A DNA stretch of 64,000 nt from Lampris incognitus (Eukaryota; Chordata; Actinopteri; Lampriformes; Lampridae), in contig NC_079217.1 in the NCBI RefSeq assembly GCF_029633865.1, forward strand, positions 31,748,090-31,812,089, in the 5' to 3' direction. The position numbers and the translations under genes are program-made. The notes under the pieces are model-generated. The model did not search any database. It had not been told where the DNA came from and saw nothing but the letters and a program-made list of their open reading frames with translations. This document shows, piece after piece, positions 20,160 through 31,124 of the stretch (the stretch's first letter is position 1; every line of letters starts with the position of its first letter).

Positions 20160-20290
20160 AGTTCATTATCCAAACCGCTTATTCTTACTCAGTCAGGGTC
20201 GCAATCCCAGCAGTCATTTGGACGGCAGGCGGGGAGACACCCTGGACAGGCCGCCAGACCATCACAGACTCTGCCATCAGTTGATTCGTA
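20160..20290 (-). mobile_element. SINE fragment (same family as 12825-13182)
   Basis: The segment AGTTCATTATCCAAACCGCT, AGTCAGGGTCGCAATCCCAG, GACGGCAGGCGGGGAGACAC and CCTGGACAGGCCGCCAGACC matches the tail half of the SINE at 12.8 kb, without its tRNA-like head. Confidence 0.65.
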
Positions 20291-20639
20291 CACCTGATAC
20301 GAAACAAAACAAGCATGAAATGAACTGCTATGCGGTTGTAAGCACATATTATTGTACCAAAGTCAGCGCTACGGTGTTGCTCAGAGTTGCTATAGTAACC
20401 CCAAGATTTGGCAAAGCAACTGTTAAGCAACCCCAAGAATTTCCTTATGCAAATTAATAAAAACATAAATTATTTAAAAAGTAGTTTTATCATTTTAATA
20501 ATATATTGTGCGTTTTTATTTATGAACACAATTAGTAGGAAAAAAATATCTAAATGCAGTCTTTTGTAAACGAAGTACCGCTACTCGCGTCTCACGAGAA
20601 GGAGTATAGAGGTCATGAACTTGCTGAGTTTTGCACGCT

Positions 20640-21060
20640 TCATTTGTTAGCTAATGCAAGCTGAACATGGGGAGATTTCTCATGCCTAAAAGACCATGGG
20701 CCTCAACAAATGTTGAGGTGAAAAATGAGAGAAATGTTAACCTTAAACCCGAATCACAATTCATTCCTTGAAACGGAATTTCTGTCACCCACGTGCCAGC
20801 ATTACGGGACAACAAATGACAACTTGTCTGCAGAATTGGACTAAGTCTGACGGTTCCTTGAGTGAGAAAAAGAGCAGGGACAGATCGTGAACACTACAAA
20901 AGAATGTCTGTCTCATCCCCGACCATACAAGGATACGTTTATTGATTTGCACAGAATTTTGTGTGTATTATTTACACTGCCCGTCACATCGGCGACCAGC
21001 GAATGGAGTTTTTCTTTTTTACGCCGTGTCAAAAAATTACACCAGGATAATAACACTGAA
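20640..21060 (+). pseudogene. hAT transposase remnant
   Basis: A broken frame reads MPKRPWASTNVEVKNERN near 20682, then stops; further on LFTLPVTSATSEWSFSFLRR (about 20968-21027) is the hAT dimerisation-domain signature, in which LPVT-A-ERSFS-LRR-K is typical. Nearly all of the protein in between is deleted. Confidence 0.6.
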
Positions 21061-21083
21061 TTATTTTTTTCATTACAAGTTCT

Positions 21084-21149
21084 TTTTCTGTTAACATAAA
21101 TGATTTTTTTCATCCAGCGTGAAAAAAAATCATTTATGTTAACAGAAAA
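21084..21149. repeat. Perfect-stem hairpin
   Basis: The arms at 21084-21112 and 21120-21149 (TTCTGTTAACATAAATGATT on the left) are reverse complements over about 29 bases, with one extra A on the right and a seven-base loop. It lies directly after the hAT remnant. It could be a small foldback or a terminator-like RNA hairpin by chance of duplication. Confidence 0.85.
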
Positions 21150-21240
21150 GTTGTAGCGTGGTTCTCTGCATTCCCCCCATACAGGAATGGAAAATGGACT
21201 CATTCTCGCTCTCGAATCAGTCCATTGTCCATACATACGT

Positions 21241-21320
21241 CCCGTTTTTCCCGGGACAGTCCCATTTTTCAGCCTACTTTCAGGTGTCCTGACTTATTCT
21301 CAAAAAATGACCTGAATGTC
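21241..21320. repeat. Possible DNA-transposon end
   Basis: GTCCCGTTTTTCCCGGGACAG with following CCCATTTTTCAGCC resembles the end of a transposon upstream of the next transposase remnant. No matching right end was found, so this is tentative. Confidence 0.3.
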
Positions 21321-21529
21321 CCGTATTTTCGTGCCTGGTGATTTGCATGGTTATTCTGTATGTGTATTAGCCGTGTTATTATGGTCGTTTAAAGGACAAT
21401 AGAGTGAATTCCGCATTTTAGAATAGCCTACGTATAACACCTGCTACAACTACCAAACATATCGATCATAGTAATTTTGTACAAAACTTTTTTTTTCCAA
21501 CTACACAAGTCTAGTGCCTCTGGCTTAGA

Positions 21530-23135
21530 GAGAGTGACTCCACCTATTCAGAAGCAACCTACCATCCAAACTGTTTTTGATCAGCATATAAAGTTCTCAA
21601 CGGAGTCCAAAGATGCTAAAACGCCCAAGTGCCAGTATAGTTAGTTGAGAAAGCTGGGTGCAGAAACCTTGTATACAACCTGGGCAAAAATGTATGACCT
21701 CCCCTCAAGGAATTTCTTTATGTGTAATGCAATTCCCAAGGTGTATGGTGAGAAAAGGTCTATTATCAGTGCACAGCTGCCACCAAAATCATTATTCTCC
21801 TGCACTATGGACCTCTGGACCAGCAGAACCGTACACACATACATGGATGTAACAATCCAGTTCATTACAGAATCCTGGGTAATGCAGTGCTTAGGATGCT
21901 CTGCATTTCACTCTGACCACACAGCAGACAGTCTGACGGAAGCCCTGGATGATATGACAGATTCCTGGGGGCTAGATATGGCCGAAATATCTGGTATCAA
22001 AACAGATAATGTTTATAACAACCACAGGGCTTTTGCTGACTATACCTGTATACCTTGTTTTGGCCACAATCCGCATTTGTCAGTTAAGAAAGCCATAGAA
22101 ATTGGCTTTCTGGCTGTCTTTCCAAACTTTGCAATTCTGTCTCTGGCTTCTCAAGATCTAATAAGATGTCAAGACTGCTGAAAGACAAACAGAAATATTT
22201 AAAGCTGCCACAACATACACTAATTCATGATGAGCCCACCTGATGGGGTTCCACCTATGGTATGGTGGATCAATTTTTTTGAGCAGCAGCAAGCAGTCTC
22301 TGCTGTTCTGACTGAGGACAGAAAGAAGTGGCACTTGATGCCCAGAGACACCAACATGACAACTTTGGAAACAGTGAGGGATGTCTTGGCTCCACTCAGT
22401 GATTTCACAGATGCCCTAAGTGGAGAGAGAAAAAACAACTCAGTCCTACCACTCATGTGGACAATAAGAGCCTCCCTGAAAGATGAGGACGGTGACAGTC
22501 CACTAGCATTGGAAATGAAGCAGAGAATTAGGGAAGACTGAAAAAAATATACAATGAGCATGAGCTGAAGATGACACTAAACATCTCCATTTTTCTACAG
22601 CCAAGATTTCAAGAGCACTTTTTTACAATGGAAGAGAAAGTTAAGAGGGAACTGCTCCTAAAAGCTGAGACAGTTAAGCTTCCCAGGGAGCACAGTCAGA
22701 AGCAACAAGAAGAGTTGGAGGACAATTGAGGAGCAGCTGCTGCAGCAAAGAGAAAAAGAAGTGATCTAAAAAGTTCACTCTGCAGTATCACCTCAGAAAA
22801 GGAGGAGGAAGATAGTTCTGGAAGAAGACAAGATTCTTCCATACCCACAACACCAGTAGATAAACTAAATGGTGAGATCACTGACTATAAACAATTAGGA
22901 GATAGTCCTGCAGAGGACCCTCTGACTTGGTGGAGTCAACATGAGGCACACCTGCCCATCCTGGCTCACTTTGCAAAACGCTATCTGTGTATTCCAGCAT
23001 CAAGCTGTGCATCTGAACTTGTCTTTAGCATGTCTTGAAATATTTGCAGTCCTAGGCATTCTAGACTGAGTGAGGAAAATGTAGACACCCTTGTTTTGTT
23101 GGCCAAAAAATCTAAACATGGCAAAGGGACTGAGT
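21530..23135 (+). pseudogene. hAT (ZBED-type) transposase pseudogene
   Basis: A decayed transposase in several frames. In order: FDQHIKFSTE near 21577; PSRNFFMCNAIPKVYGE and FSCTMDLWTSRTVHTYMDVT (first catalytic Asp region); SWGLDMAEISGIKTDN then IPCFGHNPHLSVKKA; DRKKWHLMPRDTNMTTLETV and PLMWTIRASLKDEDG; and LPILAHFAKRYLCIPASSCA with LVLLAKKSKHGK at the end, the C-terminal dimerisation domain. Stops and frameshifts throughout. Such transposases cut and paste DNA; this one is dead. ZBED1-like proteins are domesticated relatives, but nothing here suggests selection. Confidence 0.85.
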
Positions 23136-23499
23136 AACAAATGAAAAACATTAGTGACAGAATACCATTCAAGCCACTTATGCAGCTATATTGGTTGGGC
23201 TATTAATGTTCTAATGTGTGTCATAGATCTCATTGTGTTGAATGTCATTTCTTATTCTTTTAATATATACAATACTACTATTTTGAAAGTTGACAAAGAA
23301 AAGTTGTTGAGAATTAAGAAAAAGCTCAATGGCCGAGTTGACAATACTTTTCTTGAACGAAAAAAAAAAAAAAGATTACACAGCCAATATTTAGGATAGG
23401 TTAGAGGTACCTAAACAGCTTGAGATTATGCTGCTATTTTAATTAACCTGGATTATTGTAATTTTACATTAAATGCTATTGCTTTAATTTATTTTCTTT

Positions 23500-23888
23500 T
23501 TTTTCTTTTTTTTAAATTTATTTCTGATTTTTCCCTTTTTTCTCCCAATTTAGTGGCCAATTGATCCCTATTTTAATTCAAACACCCACCCTCGTATTGC
23601 ATGCGTTCGCCAACTGCATCTCTCCGGCCGGCAGTCTCGAAGGAAAGCGCCTCCCCACTTTCGTGACAAGCCGAACCACTGTTTTTCCGACACACACAGA
23701 GACGCATTCACATGACGAACACAAGCCGACTCCGCCCCCCTCCCGAAGACAGCGTTGCCAATGATTGCTGCTTCATCGAGTCCGGCCATAGTCGGATCTG
23801 ACGAGACCGGGGCGCGAACCCCAGTCCCCAGTGGGCAACTGCATCGACACCAAGCCGATGCTTAGACCGCTACGCCACCGCGGACCCT
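23500..23888 (-). mobile_element. tRNA-derived SINE with perfect 14-bp TSD
   Basis: On the minus strand the head reads GGTCCGCGGTGGCGTAGCGG and then ACTGGGGTTCGCGCCCCGG, giving A-box (GTGGCGTAGCGG) and B-box (GGTTCGCGCCCC) promoter elements. The 14-base duplication AATTTATTTTCTTT is perfect at 23486-23499 and 23889-23902. The A-rich tail appears as the T-rich run after 23500. It inserted just downstream of the hAT remnant. Confidence 0.88.
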
Positions 23889-24089
23889 AATTTATTTTCT
23901 TTATTGTTCTAATTGTTCTAAAAGTTTTTGTTGCGGTGGTCACCAAGCCTGAGCAGCGGAGAAGAGGAGATACATCTGGTGGAGATCTGCACTGTACTGA
24001 GTGCACTCCTCTAGTTGTTTTTGTGCCATGTGGTGTGCGTATGCGATCTTGTTGCTGAGTGACATAAACGAAGATCTGATGGTGATGTT

Positions 24090-24312
24090 TGTTGTGACTT
24101 CTCTTATGTACACTATTGTAGTGTTACTATTCGTGGGTTACTAACTTAATCACTAATATATATAAGTACACGGAGACGAGGATGCGGCACAAGTCTGATC
24201 TTTACTGACCGAGAAATCACACACTACTAGGCTCGACCAGTGTATTACAGAACTCAGTAGTGGTGACAGTCCAACACAATCGAGCACCGAGTGCTCGATC
24301 CAATACACCACA
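24090..24312 (-). repeat. 3' LTR of the Gypsy element
   Basis: The left LTR, downstream in the element's own orientation. It ends at the inner side next to TCCCTCTTTTCC, which is the polypurine tract on the minus strand. It is distinguished from the right LTR by AAGTACACGG in place of AACTGCACGG. Confidence 0.93.
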
Positions 24313-24693
24313 TCCCTCTTTTCCAACTGAGATGTGGCCTACTCATCAGTTACTTCAACAGTAGACCCTTTACCGAACCATTAACACTATGGCATCAACA
24401 CTGAACAAGTCTTTTCTACTTGCATACTTCAATGATTAATAAAGCATGTTTTTTAAATGACAGATGACTCTCATTAAACAACATAAACCATTTCCTTTTC
24501 ACATTCTGGTGGTTAGCATGTAAACATTTTGAACATTCAGCAATCTTGCAACATTTCAGGTTAAACACACCTTGTACTCTTTGTTTCACCTTCTTTTTTT
24601 CTTTTTTTTTCTTAATAACCACTTGAATGATCACACAAAAGAACCCTGAGGTTAGTCATTGTATCTGGCAGGGCGCCTAACTGCTCTGCCGCA

Positions 24694-25242
24694 CTATGTG
24701 TAGCATGTGGGTGTACTGCCTGTAGTCACCGGAGGAGGGTCGTGTGGTAGCTGGTTATGTGGTGGTGAGTCGACTGGCACAGGCGCTTGTGAGGGTGAGG
24801 GTTGTACCTCTGAGTCAAAATGTTCATCACTGTCCGTGTCTCTGAATAGGCTCGGATGTATCTTCCTCAGATGTCGCCTGTTCCTTCTTTGCATCCTCCC
24901 AGCCGGTGTCTGCACAGTGTAGGACCGTGGTTCATCTCGCTGTCGGATGACAACGGCAGGCTCCCAGCCGCGCCGTGTTTGCATGTGTACGGTGTCTCCT
25001 GGGGTCAACACTGGCAGGGGCTTTGCACGCTGGTCGTAACGTTGTTTTTGGCGGAACTGCAAGTTCTGGATCTTGCTGTGAATGTGCTGTGGGACTGATT
25101 GTGTCAGCACAGCACTGGAGCACGGAAGTGTGCTTCGTAGAACTCTCCCCATCAACATTTGTGCAGGTGATACGTCCAGTCCTGTCACCGGTGTGTTCCT
25201 CAGTGACAGCAGCACCAGATGTGGGTCAGTGCCGGTCTGCAT
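24694..25242 (-). pseudogene. Gypsy integrase C-terminal fragment
   Basis: The frame of 182 codons has the usual Ty3/Gypsy integrase tail: TDPHLVLLSLRNTPVTGLDV and SPAQMLMGRVLRSTLP, then KQRYDQRAKPLPVLTPGDTV and VVIRQRDEPRSYTVQTPAGR, ending in a Pro-rich tail. The catalytic D,D-35-E core is not present. The frame overlaps the end of gag, marking the deletion joint near 25230. Confidence 0.88.
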
Positions 25243-25774
25243 TGCCTTGTATTTGTGACTTAGCGAGCTCGGCTGATCTACATATCTCTACGGCCCTGCG
25301 CAAAGTAAGCTCATTATCACGTAACAGTCTTTCTTTCAAACGGGCATCATTTATGCTGAACACTAATTTATCCCTTATCATGTCATCTTCATGTCTGCCA
25401 AACTCACAGTCTTTGCTCTTCTGGCGCAGCTCTGTGATGAATCTGTCCACCGATATTCCTGCTGACATCGTGTGCGACCAGAATTGATGGCGTTCGAACA
25501 CGACGTTCTTCCGAGGGCTGCAGTAGTCCTTGAAGGCTTTCAGAACGTCCTCCATCGATTCGTCGTCTCCTTCTGGGATGATGGTGAGTGTGTTATACAC
25601 TTCTAGCGCCTCCTCGCCGATGGTGTGAAGCAGAATGGCTATTTTAACCGTCTCTTCCTTATCCAACGCACCTGAAGCGGTCATGTACTGCTGGAAACGC
25701 TGCTCCCATCTTCTCCAGTTTTCTGCGACATTCCCGGTAAGTATCAGCGGTGGTGGCGGCTTGAACTGTTCCAT
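25226..25774 (-). pseudogene. Gypsy gag-like protein, truncated
   Basis: Starts MEQFKPPPPLILTGNVAENW, typical of fish Gypsy gag, with RRWEQRFQQYMTASGALDKE, then FKDYCSPRKNVVFERHQFWS and FITELRQKSKDCEFGRHEDD, and RDKLVFSINDARLKERLLRD, the retrotransposon gag domain. It ends after AELAKSQIQGN, before any CCHC knuckle, at the deletion joint. It could have been packaged by full-length relatives; as it stands it lacks the nucleic-acid-binding end. Confidence 0.88.
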
Positions 25775-25877
25775 ATTTGTGCTCAGGCTAGCACTTGTTA
25801 GTTAGCTGCCTCAGCTACCAGCGAACTATTTGAAGTACCGCCCTCGAATTATACCGTAACTCCGTCTTCTGACACCA

Positions 25878-26100
25878 TGTTGTGACTTCTCTTATGTACA
25901 CTATTGTAGTGTTACTATTCGTGGGTTACTAACTTAATCACTAATATATATAACTGCACGGAGACGAGGATGCGGCACAAGTCTGATCTTTACTGACCGA
26001 GAAATCACACACTACTAGGCTCGACCAGTGTATTACAGAACTCAGTAGTGGTGACAGTCCAACACAATCGAGCACCGAGTGCTCGATCCAATACACCACA
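25878..26100 (-). repeat. 5' LTR of the Gypsy element
   Basis: The right LTR, upstream in the element's orientation and next to the primer-binding site. Almost identical to the left LTR. Confidence 0.93.
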
Positions 26101-26264
26101 ATGTTCCAATAGCTGTTATAGTGCAGAGTGGTGTGCGTTGTGGTTGTTGAAGATCAGCTGTCTCGTTGGCGTTGATCAAGCAGTGCATATAGTGCGTGAT
26201 AGTGTATTTCATATGTGGCTGTGTTGGCTGTATCGGCACCCATATGAGAAATGTATGTGTGTGT

Positions 26265-26520
26265 CCCTTACAAAAAAAAGTAGTTTATTCAAGTGCACTA
26301 TTAGTATACTTATTTTAAACTTAAAATCAGTGAGTATACTTTCAGTTTACTTTTTAAGCACTTATCAGAGATATACTAAACAAAATTATACTTAAGTATA
26401 CTTACAAGTATACTACTAGTACATATTAACTATACTACTTGAACTTTACTTGAACTTTAACTTTACTTGAAGTTTTCTTAAGTTTATTTAAACTTCAAAT
26501 ATACTATTTTTTTGTAAGGG
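26265..26520. mobile_element. MITE with CCCTTACAAAAAAA ends
   Basis: The left end CCCTTACAAAAAAA and right end TTTTTTTGTAAGGG are perfect inverted repeats. The interior is full of short AAGTATACTT-like blocks in both orientations and encodes nothing. It sits inside a GT-rich run, with GTGTGTGT on both sides, compatible with an 8-base target duplication but not provable in a repeat. Confidence 0.8.
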
Positions 26521-27302
26521 GTGTGTGTGTGGGGGGGGCAGTTCCATACTGAATACCCTGACTGAAAACCCACGGTACGCTAATTTCTGCCAATTTCTGC
26601 CAGTCTGATAGACGTCTTCCTTTGCGAGTACTGCTATGTAAAATCAATGAAAGTTGGTCCCAAATGCTGTAAAGTCTGTTTTCACCCAATCATATCAACC
26701 TTTACACAATCAGATTGCACAAAAAACATGGTAAAAGCTAACCGTATCTGGAGGAAAATTCTAACTAGCCACCAGCGACATCGGGATGAAAAGGTGATTT
26801 TTCAAATTTCATTTACCACACTGTATTTACATTTTATCCAAACTGATGGAATAAAGACTTCAGCCTTGTGTTTACACATGAGCCCAACATGTAAAATTGA
26901 GGGAAGAATTACAGGTTAGGTGCATGCGTGTCTGAGGTTCCTTAATGATAGGCAAGATGTATTAGACTCCACAGACTATATATGAGAATCAGTTAATATT
27001 CACATGCTGGCCTCTTCCAAGAGAGACTACTCACTGAAGAATTAATGATCAGCAGCAATCTGTGGGTTTTAATATCGGGGCTGCCAGACTGTCAACGCTG
27101 ATGCTCTTCCTGTTTGTTTGCTTTTTTTTTTTTAATAAAGACGTAAATTCTGTGGGGTTTTTCTTTTGGACTGAGGTCTAAGTATAAAATAGATATTACT
27201 GTTTTCCATCGACATAAATGAACAGAAACATACACATGGAGTGGCATGTGTTATAAGAATCTACTATTGTCATAGTGACAGGTACAATATGAGGATGTTC
27301 CC
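26521..27302. other. No gene recognised
   Basis: Mostly unique AT-rich sequence with a T run at 27123-27133. No coding motif. Confidence 0.45.
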
Positions 27303-27486
27303 ATGATTATTCATCCATCTATCCATAATCTAGGACAATTTAATCCCCCCAATACATGCTGGGAGGCATCCTGGACAGACCACCAGTCTATCATTGGGTC
27401 CATAAACACCATTCACACCAATGGGCAACTCCAAATTCATCAATTCATGTCTTTGGACCATGGGAGAAAATTTACACAAATACAGA

Positions 27487-29372
27487 AACTACGACTCGTA
27501 CTATTTTCAGCTGCTCCCGTTAGGGGTTGCCACAGCGGATCATCCATTCCCATTTCTTACTGTCCTCTGCATCATCCTCTGTCACACCAGCCACCTGCGT
27601 GTACTCCCTCACCACATCCATAAACTTCTTTGGCCTCCCGCTTTTCCTCTTCCCTGGCAGCTCCATATTCAGCATTCTTCTCACATTACACCCAGCATCT
27701 CTCCTCCATACATGTCCTAGCCATCTCAATGTAGCCTCTCTTGCTTTGTCTCCAAACCGTCCAATTTGAGTGGTGCCTCTAATATAATCATTCCGAATCC
27801 TGTCGTCCTTTGTCACTCCCAGTGAAAATCTTAGCATCTTCAACTCTGCCACCTCCAACTCCACCTCCTGTCTTTTTGTCAGTGCCACTGTCTCCAAACC
27901 ATATAACATGGCTGGTCTCACAACAATCTTGTAAACCTTCCCTTTAACTCTTGCTGGTACCCTTCTGTCGCAAATCACTCCTGACACTCTTCTCCACCCT
28001 GCCCGCACTCGCTTCTTCACCTCTCTTCTGCACTCCTGTTACTTTGGACAGTTGACCCCAAGTATTTTTAACTCATACACCTTCATCACCTCTACACCTT
28101 GCATCCTCACCATTCAACTGCCCTCCCTCTCATTCATGCATAGGTATACCATCTTGCTCCTACCGACTTTCATTCCTCTTCTCTGCATACCTCCACCTCT
28201 CCAGGCTCTCCTCAACCTGCACCCTACTCTCACTACAGATCACACGGTCATCCACAAACATCATAGTCCACGAAGACTCCTGCCTGATCTTGTCTGTCAA
28301 CCTGTCTATCACCTTTGCAAACAAGAAAGGGCTGAGATCCTTGATGTAATCCCACCTCCACCTTGAACCCATCTGTCATTCCAACTGCACACCTCACCAC
28401 TATCACACTTCCCTCATACATGTCTTGCACCACTCCTACATACTTCTCTGCAACTCCCGACTTACTCATACAATACCACACCTCCTCTCTTGGCACCCTG
28501 TCATATGCTTTCTCTAAATCCACAAAGACACAATGTAACTCTTTCTGGCCTTTTCTATACTTCTCAGTCAACATTCTCGAATAAAACATCACATCTGTAG
28601 TGCTCTTTCATGGCATGAAACCATACTGCTGCTTGCTAATTGTCACCTCTCCTCTTTACCTAGCTTCTATTACTCTTTCCCATATCTTCATGCTGTGGCT
28701 GATCAACTTTATACCGCTTTAGTTGCTACAGTGCTGCACACTGCCCTTGTTCTTGAAAATCGGTACCAGTATGTTTCTTCTCCACTCCTCAGGCATCCTC
28801 TCACTTTTCAAGATTGTGTTAAACAGTCTAGTTAAAAACTCCACTGCCATCTCTCCGAAACATCTCCATGCTTCATCCTCTTCATAGCTGCCCTCACTTC
28901 CTCCTTGTTAATCCACTGCACTTCCTGATTCACTATCTCCACATCATCCAACCTTCTCTCTCTCTCGTTTTCTTCATTCCGCAGCCCCTCAAAGTACTCC
29001 TTCCACCTTCTCAGTACACTCTCCTCGCTTGTCAGCACATTTCCATCTCTATCATTGATCGCCCTAACCTGAGGGACCAATCCTTCCCAGATTGGTCCCT
29101 CTGTCTAGCCAATCGGTACAAGTCCTTTTCTCATTCCTTAGTGTCTAACCTCTCATACAACTCACGATACGCCTTTTCTTTGCCTTTGCCACCTTGCTCG
29201 TTACTTTACGCTGCATCTCCTTCTACTGCTGTCTACTTTCTTCATCTCTCTGACTATCCCACTTCTTCTTTGCCAACCTCTTCGTCTGTATGCTTTGCTG
29301 TACTTCCTCATCCCACCACCAAGTCTCCTTGTCTTCCTTCCTCTGTCCTGATGACACACCAAGTACCTTCCA
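27487..29372 (-). mobile_element. RTE-like LINE B with perfect 13-bp TSD
   Basis: The duplication ACACAAATACAGA is perfect at 27474-27486 and 29373-29385. On the minus strand the element begins inside ORF2 after the endonuclease and ends GGGAGCAGCTGAAAATAG with an AGT-type tail, as LINE A does. It is 5'-truncated to 1.9 kb, which is usual for LINEs. Confidence 0.88.
27520..29330 (-). pseudogene. LINE B ORF2 (reverse transcriptase and C-terminus)
   Basis: Read right to left on the minus strand in several frames: [60 protein letters not shown] (motif A), VGLHQGS (motif B), [20 protein letters not shown] (motif C, with FADD changed to FVDD), and the tail VSGVICDRRVPARVKGKVYK with RWLGHVWRRDAGCNVRRMLN. 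The altered motif C and several frameshifts mean it is inactive. Confidence 0.85.
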
Positions 29373-29482
29373 ACACAAATACAGAGAGAATAAGCAAATT
29401 CCACACAGACAGACTGGAATTAAACTCAGGACCCCTTTGGTCCAAGAAACCAGCACTAAGCACTGAGCCACCATGCCCCTTC

Positions 29483-31124
29483 CCCCAAGATTAAAAAAAA
29501 AAGACTTTTGGGCCACGTTGTTTTATAGAACTCCAGTACAATATGCTTTCAGCATCCCTGTATTCGTCTTAGGCCCTCTACCCCTCATAGCCAATGTACA
29601 ATAACATTTCAGTAGACACAGAGTAGCAATTAAAGGAGCTGTTCAATCGTTGTCTGCTATACATAATACATATTTCCACCACCAAGGGTCACTGTGTCTG
29701 AACTGGACTTTGTGTCTGATCAGGGCTGCAGTATATTATTTTATTTCATGCAGTTCACTTGACCCAACATATTCATTGAAATAAGGATTCACACATAGAT
29801 GGCTGACTCTGTACAGTTAACTTTTTTTGTATAATACAGACATTTTTTTTCTCCAATACAAAAGTATTCCTGTTTTATTTTGAAGAAAGGATATTTTTTC
29901 ATTGAAAAGTGTAAAAAATAATAAAAGAAATATAAAAGAAAAGAAGAATAAAGAAAGAAGAATAAAAGAAATATATATATATATATATATATATATATCT
30001 TACCTTTTTTTCAAGCAATCACTATAGTAGTAGTTCAAGGCAATTAGCTATTAAACGGTAGTTATGACATTTAAAAATAGCACATACGTTGACTGCAGAG
30101 TACAGTTTATTTTAAGACTACCAATGCAGATTCGATAGTGTTCTGAACTGTAAGCGCAAAACACAGTACAGTAGACCTGAATGAATAATTCATTTACATA
30201 TAACTAGCACAGTAATGTACTGTAAATCTTCACGCTGAAATAATTCATAATTTAAAAACTAATATATGTTTTCGTTCCCTAAAGTTAAGTTATACTTTAA
30301 ATGTTACAGCAGAAGTCCATTTGGGTAACTACAATGTAGTTGTTGATGTCCTCATTCTACTTTTCTTTGGACTCACACTGATGACCAGTATGACTAATTT
30401 GACCAGTATGTTGTCACTGAAAAAAAATGTAAAATCTGTATCCCCTTGGTGTTTCCTTAATAATTTACACATTTTCCACATAAAAGACAGCTCACTTCTT
30501 AATGCATTCACCAGTTCTCCCTGCTATTCATGTTTGCTCACTACTTTTGCTCTTTGCTTTAATACAATATACAAAAGTGTAATTTGGTGGAGCAGTTCTG
30601 TACAGTTCTGACACTTAGTATTCAATTTAGAAGCAGCTAACCAAAGATATAACTTTAGCATTAAACTATTTGGTTGGCTTATGTTGTAGATATTTGCATA
30701 TTTCTATTTTAATTTCTTTACATTTTTAAAGGTACGGAGGGTAATTTCTTTCTTCTAGTGACCACCATCAGCGACCAGTAGGAATTGCAACAACATTGGC
30801 ATCCCTCATAGCGATGGTGGCCCATGTGTGACACAACTAACACCCATAAAAGCTCATAATTTTGTAAGCTACCTAATACAAAAATCCCACAATAATGTCA
30901 AGTGAAGCGGTAATCACATTGTAAGACACTGCAAAATATAACTCATTACACTATCAAAACTTATAGCACATGGGTATATATTTGATGACAATGCTACTTA
31001 CCAATCCAACAGTAGCATGGCCAACTTGGTATTGGTTTTTATGTTTTTATAGTGGTGACGTTTTTGTCTGCTCTCAACCGTAATACCTATATTTATTCTG
31101 TTTGTTGGAGCAGCTTTTCAGTAA
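29483..31124. other. No gene recognised; (AT)n at 29970-29999
   Basis: Very AT-rich sequence. A pure AT dinucleotide run spans 29970-29999, preceded by an A/G-rich AAAGAA stretch. The frame at 30321-30611 has no recognisable motif. Confidence 0.5.

Larger units (their letters stand above)
24090..26100 (-). mobile_element. Ty3/Gypsy LTR retrotransposon, internally deleted, young
   Basis: The two 223-base LTRs (24090-24312 and 25878-26100) differ at only two positions that I can see. Both begin TGTTGTGACTTC and end TACACCACA on the plus strand, and ATGTT flanks the whole at 24085-24089 and 26101-26105. Genes run on the minus strand: gag near the right LTR, then integrase C-terminus. Protease, reverse transcriptase, RNase H and the integrase core are missing. 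The minus-strand primer-binding site is TGGTGTCAGAAGACGG at 25862-25877, and the polypurine tract GGAAAAGAGGGA adjoins the left LTR. A non-autonomous, recently moved copy. Confidence 0.93.
27303..29482 (-). mobile_element. tRNA-derived SINE split by LINE B
   Basis: The tail half is at 27303-27486 (ATCCATCTATCCATAATC, CATCCTGGACAGACCACCAG, CATGTCTTTGGACCATGGGA). The head is at 29373-29482, where the minus strand reads GGGCATGGTGGCTCAGTGC and CCTGAGTTTAATTCCAG, A- and B-box-like. The two halves are continuous once LINE B and one copy of its target repeat are removed. Confidence 0.75.

Noticed and set aside
27421-27769. Plus-strand open frames over LINE B
   Set aside because: Antisense to clear LINE reverse transcriptase motifs.
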